The translations under genes and the position numbers were made by a program. Positions 58,531-64,000 of a stretch of 64,000 bases of DNA are shown piece by piece; position 1 is the stretch's first letter; the number at the start of each line of letters is the position of its first letter. Under the pieces are notes generated by a model. It did no database searches. It worked only from the letters and a program-made list of their open reading frames with translations, and had not been told where the DNA came from. This DNA is from Elymus sibiricus. Lineage: Eukaryota > Streptophyta > Magnoliopsida > Poales > Poaceae. The stretch spans positions 193,668,037-193,732,036 of the forward strand of contig CM077672.1 of the NCBI GenBank assembly GCA_039707655.1. The letters run 5' to 3'.

Positions 58531-59000
58531 AAAAAAGGTTGCATATAGTTTATGTTCAAAATCAGAACAAAGATTGATGGCTCTTACATTTTTTTGCAAA
58601 TGCTAAGATCACGAATTTCAGAAATTTGATTTCCCTTTATGTTGGAAACAATACATTTCAAGCTCTAGCTAGCCATTCGAAATGTAAATTGTGCATGTTT
58701 TATAAGTAGAGCGTGGTAAGCAAACAAAATGTATGGTGTGCCCCCATTTAGATGTGAACTGCAAAAGCCACACATTACCTCAAATTCAAACTACTTACTC
58801 CATGGGTGCAATGTGTTCAAACGGTGCCATCAACATCTCAAATTCAAAAGAGTTCGAGCTTGTTCCTTCTATATTTTCACCCATGATAATTTGACCTGTG
58901 TGGTTGTTCAATTAATGGAGGGCCAGGGACCAGAAGTGAACAATACAAAGTGCTACCTGGCTCATACGCAATTTTAAACGATTGTTTTTATGGAGAGAAA
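58531..59000. other. Unassigned AT-rich sequence related to 40060-40200
   Basis: 58735-58880 shares CATTTAGATGT, AAAAGCCACACATTA, CATGGGTG, TCAAACG and ATCTCAAATTCAAA with the earlier block. No coding sequence. Confidence 0.5.
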
Positions 59001-59024
59001 AAAAGAAAACTACTCCACTATATG

Positions 59025-59032
59025 TATATAAG
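59025..59032 (+). promoter_or_regulatory. TATA box of a promoter-like segment
   Basis: TATATAAG in TATGTATATAAGCAGGAG. Downstream 59050-59380 is CT-rich leader-like sequence ending at a consensus-like donor (CCTCAG/GTATAAC, about 59371), as in a first exon. No following coding exon is identified. Confidence 0.4.
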
Positions 59033-59380
59033 CAGGAGCCTCCGCTCTTGCTTGCTAGGGTTGCTCTCTTCACACACTCATCCTCTCCAGATCTAAACAC
59101 AACAGCGGTGGCTACACTCTCTCTCTGCTCACTGCTGGTCACAGATTTGACCGGATCCCCTCCGCCGGGGAAGGGGTGAAGGTGCAACGTTCACGCGGTC
59201 CTCATCGGCAACGGAGCAAACCCACTGCCGACGCGTCCCGATACACGTGCCTTGCCATTCTCTCCCACACAGTGCCGGCTAGGGAGGGCCTTCGACCCAG
59301 TCTTCCTCGCTGTCATGGTGTGGGTAGATCCGGCCTCCCGCCGCCCACCTAGCCAAATCCCGACGAACCTCAGGTATAAC
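59033..59380 (+). other. First-exon-like segment without a recognised gene
   Basis: GC-balanced, with CTCTCTTCACACACTC leader-like sequence, and a short ORF from 59252 (71 codons, MPFSPTQCRLGRAF) that passes the possible donor. It may be a remnant of a gene start or a captured promoter. No protein family recognised. Confidence 0.3.
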
Positions 59381-59469
59381 TTCCTTCGAAACCGGCCTTG
59401 CTCTACTGCCCCAGGTCCCCACGTCGATGCATGTGAATCTTTTTCTACTTCTCAGCCCCCCACGTAGAT

Positions 59470-60308
59470 TGGCTCGATCGCCTGTTCCAAAGCCACCTAA
59501 ATTATTACTATTAGAGGTAAAGCTACTTCATGCAGTCGAATCTATGACTTGGTTCAAAGCGGGAAGAACGGGGGAAAAGTTCTAGCATGACTCAAGGACT
59601 TGGTTAAAAGAGGAAAGATTGGGGGGGGTGGGGGTAGTAGAGACTGGCTACCCAACCGGTCTCTTGGTTGAAAAGGGAAATAAAGGGAAAACAAAGTACA
59701 AACTGGATATAGAACCGATCCACTAGTTGAAAAAGGAAAGAAAGTGGGGACTGGGGGACAACTCGACAGAGTATTTCCAGCACTAGATTTGCTGCCCTCA
59801 CATAGTAAGAGGTGGCTATAGTGTACAAAAATGGGACCAACCAGATTTCCTGTTTGGATGTTTGTTTGCGTCACCACTTTATGCATCGGTGGAGGTACAT
59901 GGTGCTGGTGCACCCACTGTCGGATGCCCTTATGGCAATTCTTAGCTGTTGTTAATCTAATGCCGCTAGTAAAATGCAGCAATCTAATTGTTAAAGTAAG
60001 GACATGTTTAACCAATGTTGTTTTTTAATGTAATGCCCCCAGTAATATGAAGCAATGGCCATGTTTTAATGTCCTGCTATATTTCCTGTTACGATAAGTA
60101 AGTTGCTTCTTTTCGTTAGAAATGCAACTGTCCTAGTCTGCCTACTGTAACATGCCCTTATACCAACTCTTTAGCATCTGTTAATCTAATGTAGCTGGTA
60201 AAATCAAGCAATGGCACCATTAAAGTAATGTCAAATTTAACAGTTGTCATTGTTAATCTTAATGCCCCCGATAGTACGAAGCAATGCTGCAGCTTTAGAA
60301 ATTGCTAC
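59470..60308. other. Intron-like sequence with repeated TTAATCTAATG phrases
   Basis: GTTAATCTAATGCCGC, TAATGCCCCCAGTAATATGA, GTTAATCTAATGTAGC and TAATGCCCCCGATAGTACGA show an old internal duplication (about 59945-60065 against 60178-60290). No coding sequence. Confidence 0.5.
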
Positions 60309-60832
60309 TGTCGGCCCAGTGGGAACCGGGGTACCACGGCCCGTCTGCCTCTGGCCCGGGAGGCGGCGCTCGGGCCGGCCTAGGCAAGGTGGCCCTGGCG
60401 TCGTCGCCCGGGAGGGGTCGCCTCGCGAGGGGCCAGCCTCGCGAGGCCCCTCACCGCCAGGCCTAGCCCTGGTGAGGCCGGCAAGCTCCAGATCGCCTCG
60501 TGAGGGGATCCCTCGGGAGGCCGCTTTGCGGGGCGTGGTGCACGGCGCCAGCCGCGGGGCGGCTGGCCCGTCACATGGGTGACGCCCCCAACGTCAGGGC
60601 GAGGACAGCAGGATACAACTCAGACAGGTTTCCGTTCTGATGATAAGGGAGCAGCGGCATCTGCCTTCCCCCAAAAAAGCAAGCCCCAAGACTTTTCCTC
60701 TTTGGTGACAGAAGATCAGGACGGATCAGCGCGCCAGGACGGAGGTCATCGCCAAGCCCACCTGCGCATCACGAGGAGCTACTTTAACAGGCGGAGACCG
60801 CCTTTAGTCAAGATAAGTCTGCGCTCCTGTCC
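60309..60832 (+). mobile_element. LTR retrotransposon fragment, GC-rich
   Basis: It begins TGTCGGCCCAGTGGGAACC, an LTR-like start, and is very GC-rich with CCTCGCGAGG palindromes. It ends abruptly where a CACTA terminus begins (60833). No coding domain. The family is not named. Confidence 0.5.
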
Positions 60833-61190
60833 CACTACAAGAAATATGTCAACTTGTGACCTTCTCTTAGTGACCGTGGGTAAATTGGTCGTAAATCTAT
60901 GACCATTTCGAACCAATTGGTCGTAAGCTGTTTGGGAGGGTCCAAACCCTAAACCATAACGATCATTTTGGTCAGAAAGGTCGTAATTGCCTGACACGAA
61001 ATGGTCGTAAATTTGTGAACATGATTTACAATGTTATTTTTTGCCGATTATGACCAATTTAGATAGTCGTAATTTCTACGATGGTTTGATTTGGCATGAC
61101 TTGGCAGACACCTAAGCAATCTCGCCTACATGGCGTGTTTAGGTGTCATTCTCACTTACATGTCACTATTTAGCACTTAATTTTTTCCTA
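60833..61190 (+). mobile_element. CACTA-type terminus and subterminal repeats
   Basis: CACTACAAGAAATATGTCAA is a CACTA terminus. It is followed by GGTCGTAA(A/G) and TTACGACC-like motifs in both orientations to about 61085. The three preceding bases tcc would be the target duplication. The opposite end is not in view, so the element may extend through the tandem repeats to the window edge. Confidence 0.65.
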
Positions 61191-61760
61191 TTGACAGATG
61201 GGACCCGTCGATCTTACGCGTGGGACCAACACCACACACAAGGTCCCATTGACATGTGGGGTCTGCCCCATCATGCTCCCTAATGACGTGTGGGGCCATC
61301 CATACTTACATGTGGGATTGGGGGGACCTACGTGTCAACCACCGATCAGGAGTGGGCGGTGGAAATGTTTGCAGGTAATAAAAAGAAAGAGGCCGCACGA
61401 GGGTTGGATCCCGCAACCCTCACAGCGCGTCGAGCGAGTGCTAACCACCAGGGTAGATCTCAACTTGTGTTATCTTGCCACGCGTATTTATTTATAGAGA
61501 GATTCGTCTGTTGGGCCTGGACCTCGGTGGGCGACTGAGCCATTTTCACGACGCCTGATGGTTAGCGCTCGCTCAACCAGAAAAGAAAATAAACACGCCA
61601 CCAGCTGAACCAGAAAAGAAAAAAAACAACTTGTAGGGATCGAACCAACGCCCTTACACCCACCTATTTGAGAGTCAAAGCCACCAGACAACAGCCACGG
61701 TTGTGAAAATAAGTAAGAGGACCACTTTTTGTACACTCATAGATTGTCCTAGCCCCATTT
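61191..61760. other. Sequence with tRNA-like internal promoter motifs in inverted arrangement
   Basis: A B-box-like GGTTCGATCCC lies on the minus strand (61635-61645). GTGCTAACCACCAGG (61430-61452) and, inverted, CTGATGGTTAGCGCTCG (61554-61575) form diverged arms. A 23 bp hairpin GAGGGTTG...CAACCCTC is at 61400-61422. It cannot fold as a complete tRNA. It may derive from a SINE or tRNA-like repeat. Confidence 0.35.
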
Positions 61761-62410
61761 CTAGGAAACGTGTAGCCTAGACCCAATGATTGAGTTGGGC
61801 CACATGTGCGGGCGCCCTGATTTTTTTTTCGTTTTTTCTTTTTCTTTATTTTTTCAGATAATTTGGGATTTCAAAAAATCCGAAATTTAAGAAAATTGTA
61901 AATTTTGAAAAATATATTCAAGAAATCATAAAATGTTCATGAGTTAAAATAAATGTTTGCATGTTCATGATTTTTGAAAAAATGATTGTGTATTCAACAA
62001 ATGTTAGAGAAATTTAACACATGTTCGCAAATTCAAAAAATGTTCAAGACTTTTTAAAAAATGTTCACAAAATTCAAACAGCTGTAGTTAGGACTAACAT
62101 TTTATTCTAGAGACCTGCTTCTATAACGACACACATGCTTTGAGTCCAAGGGACAGCCCATTGACAGTTTAATATCAATAAACTATTTTTATTTCACAAA
62201 ATGAAAAGCGTCAAATAGTGCTAATCAATTTTAAAAAGGAAAAAAAATAATATTACAAAAAATGAAAAAGGTTCACCCTCGTACATATAAATATATTCAT
62301 CACCTATTTGGAATAAATGTCCATCACGTATTAAAGACATGTCCGTGATTATTTGAAAAATATTGTTTAGCATTTCGTGTATCTCCGTTGAAAAATAAAT
62401 GTCCATCACG
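61761..62410. other. AT-rich sequence with ATGTTCA(T/A/C) repeats
   Basis: Poly-T and poly-A runs and recurring AAATGTTCA phrases near 61930-62070. No gene. Confidence 0.5.
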
Positions 62411-64000
62411 TATTTGAGAAACTTTTCGTGTATCTCTGATGAAATAGCTATTTCTATCTTAACATGATTTTTGGAAAAACTAATGAACAAACTATCAAGC
62501 ACCTGTAGTTCAAATTTGACCCACTTTCTACTGAATTGTCAGGAATTTGTCTATTTGACAAGAGCTGGATCGAAAGCTCTTGACATGCAGCCAATTGGCG
62601 AATTGTACATAAAATATGGTCTAGTATTTTTGAAAAATGGTGTGGTCAAATTTGGCAGCAAAAATTTGGTACGTTCTTAAAAAAAACATTTTTTGCACTT
62701 GGAAAATGAAAAATGAAATTTTTGTGCAAAGAAAATAAAAACTTCCTTCGGAAACATTGTTTGCCATTCCATGATGCACCTGTGTGCACGATATGAGATC
62801 ATTTGAACAAACTGTGCCACGAATGTGGCCATAACATTGGTCATTTGGCTTGGAAGTCATTAATCTTCATACATGATAGCTCATTTCCGAGAACATTTTT
62901 TAAGACAATTGACGTAGTCCAAGTATGTTATTTTTTCTGGAAACTAGGTCACATATAATGACACAATGCGAAGGTTTTCATGTTTTTAGATTTTTTTGAA
63001 TTTCTTATGCCCGTTTCAAAATGCGGTCAAAACGGCGGGCATGACCGTTCGTAGCTAGGGGTTGAATCTTGCAAAACTTTCGGATTATCCCCGAGGAAAT
63101 AGATACTTATGTACCTAGAAATGATTTTTGAGAAAAATAAAGAGCAAACTATGATGAAGATGTAGTTCAAATTTGACCCGCTTCCCGCGGAATCGGCGGA
63201 AATTTGTCTTTTTCACGAGAGGTGGATCAAAAGATTTTGACACCTAACCATTTGGTCAATTGTACTTTAAATATGGTCTAATATTTTTGAAAAATGAAGT
63301 GGTCCAATTTTGCAACAAATATTTGGTAGGTTCTTCACGAAAAAACTCACTTTGGGCACTCGGAAAATGGAAAATGATTTTTTTGTGCAAAGAAAATGAA
63401 AACCCCCTTTGGCAACATTGTTTTCCATTTCAAGATGCACCCTTGTGCAAAATATGAGATCATTTGAACAAACTATGCCATGAATGCAACCATAACATTG
63501 GTCATTTGGCTTGAAAGCCATGAATCTTCATACACGATAGCTCATTTCTGAAAACACTTTTTTAAAATATTTGTCGTAGTAGAAGTTTGTTATTTTTCCT
63601 AGAAACTAGGTCACGTATAATGACATAATGCGAAGGTTTTCAATTTTTTCAATTTTTTGTTTGAATTTCTTATGCCAGTTTCAAGATGCAGTCAAAACGG
63701 CGAGCGTAACCTTTCGTAGATAGGGGTTGAATTTGCAAAACTTTTGGAGTATCTCTGATAAATATATAATTGTGTACCTAGAAATGATTTTTGAAAAAAA
63801 TTAAGAGCAAACTATTAGCCAGGTGTAATTCAAATTTGACCCGCTTCCTGCTGATTCGGCTGAAATTTGTCTTTTTCACGAGAGGTGTATCGAAAGCATT
63901 TTCATGCAACCATTTGGTCAATTGTATATAAAATGTGATCTAATATTTTTTTAAATGGAGTGGCGCCATTTTGCAACAAATTTTTGGTAGGTTCGTCACA
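62411..64000. repeat. About 660 bp tandem repeat array, cut by the window edge
   Basis: ATGATTTTTG anchors at 62464, 63121 and 63784 give periods of 657 and 663 bp. Each unit carries, in order, TCAAATTTGACCC(A/G)CTT, AATTTGTCT(A/T)TTT, TTGGTA(C/G)GTTC, TTTTTGTGCAAAGAAAAT, ATAACATTGGTCATTTGGCT and AATGCGAAGGTTTTCA. At least two full units plus a partial third are present, with a short partial end before the first (62411-62463). Noncoding, with many stops in all frames. I do not recognise it as a named wheat satellite. Confidence 0.85.

Noticed and set aside
60244..60582. ORF of 112 codons in GC-rich DNA
   Set aside because: Gly/Pro/Arg low complexity from CCTCGCGAGG repeats of an LTR fragment.
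61400..61690. Functional tRNA gene
   Set aside because: No complete cloverleaf can be drawn; only B-box-like and arm-like fragments are present.

Overview
The window is a stretch of nuclear plant DNA from a grass of the wheat/barley tribe (Triticeae), and almost all of it is nested transposable elements. The assignment rests on recognisable Triticeae repeat types. These are a BARE/WIS/Angela-type copia LTR beginning TGTTGGAAATATGCCCTAGA, Fatima-like gypsy LTRs beginning TGTCCTGGATTAGGGGG, a Sabrina/WHAM-like LTR beginning TGATACGTCTACAACG, several CACTA ends, and a very long-LTR element of the LARD (Sukkula-like) kind. Family names come from memory of consensus sequences, not from a search. 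No rRNA or functional tRNA gene was seen.

Layout, left to right. 1-5069: 3' part of a copia element (pol broken by a stop and a frameshift) with its 3' LTR. 5070-8430: GC-rich element ends meeting head to head at a (TA)n tract, then a ~2.9 kb (TA)n-flanked DNA element full of short repeats. 8431-9085: a CACTA end. 9498-11529: a reverse-oriented Fatima-like gypsy fragment (LTR plus accessory ORF). From 11530 to about 39790: a CACTA element coding on the minus strand. It is interrupted by a 19 kb Fatima-like element (12603-31605), which in turn contains a complete 9.6 kb reverse copia element (16456-26092, TSD ACAAT). The same CACTA also holds a solo LTR (32847-34405, TSD CATAC) and a Tourist-like MITE (37376-37625). 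39790-43683: low-copy-looking DNA with CT/CA-rich tracts and diverged duplications. 43689-54623: a reverse-oriented LARD with 4.15 kb LTRs, an internal region without recognisable gag or pol, and TSD GTGAC; it sits inside a gene-like ORF. 54629-60308: the least TE-like part, with one convincing small coiled-coil protein gene (55084-55727, TATA box at 55000), duplicated ~500 bp modules, a 290 bp tandem duplication and another promoter-like segment. 60309-64000: an LTR fragment cut by a CACTA end, then AT-rich DNA and a ~660 bp tandem repeat running off the right edge.

The insertions give a relative order of events: copia (16456-26092) into Fatima-like (12603-31605), into CACTA (from 11530), into an older reverse Fatima-like element (from 9498). 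Several elements look non-autonomous. The Fatima-like element has gag and protease but no visible reverse transcriptase or integrase. The reverse copia has well-matched LTRs around a decayed pol. The LARD has no recognisable gag or pol. The CACTA shows only a TNPA-like gene and no visible transposase. I found no clear new biological system. The observations most worth a second look are the coiled-coil gene with its A8 frameshift, the exon duplications in the CACTA gene, the accessory ORF with its own TATA box in two Fatima-like copies, the two element ends meeting at one (TA)n tract, and the LARD.
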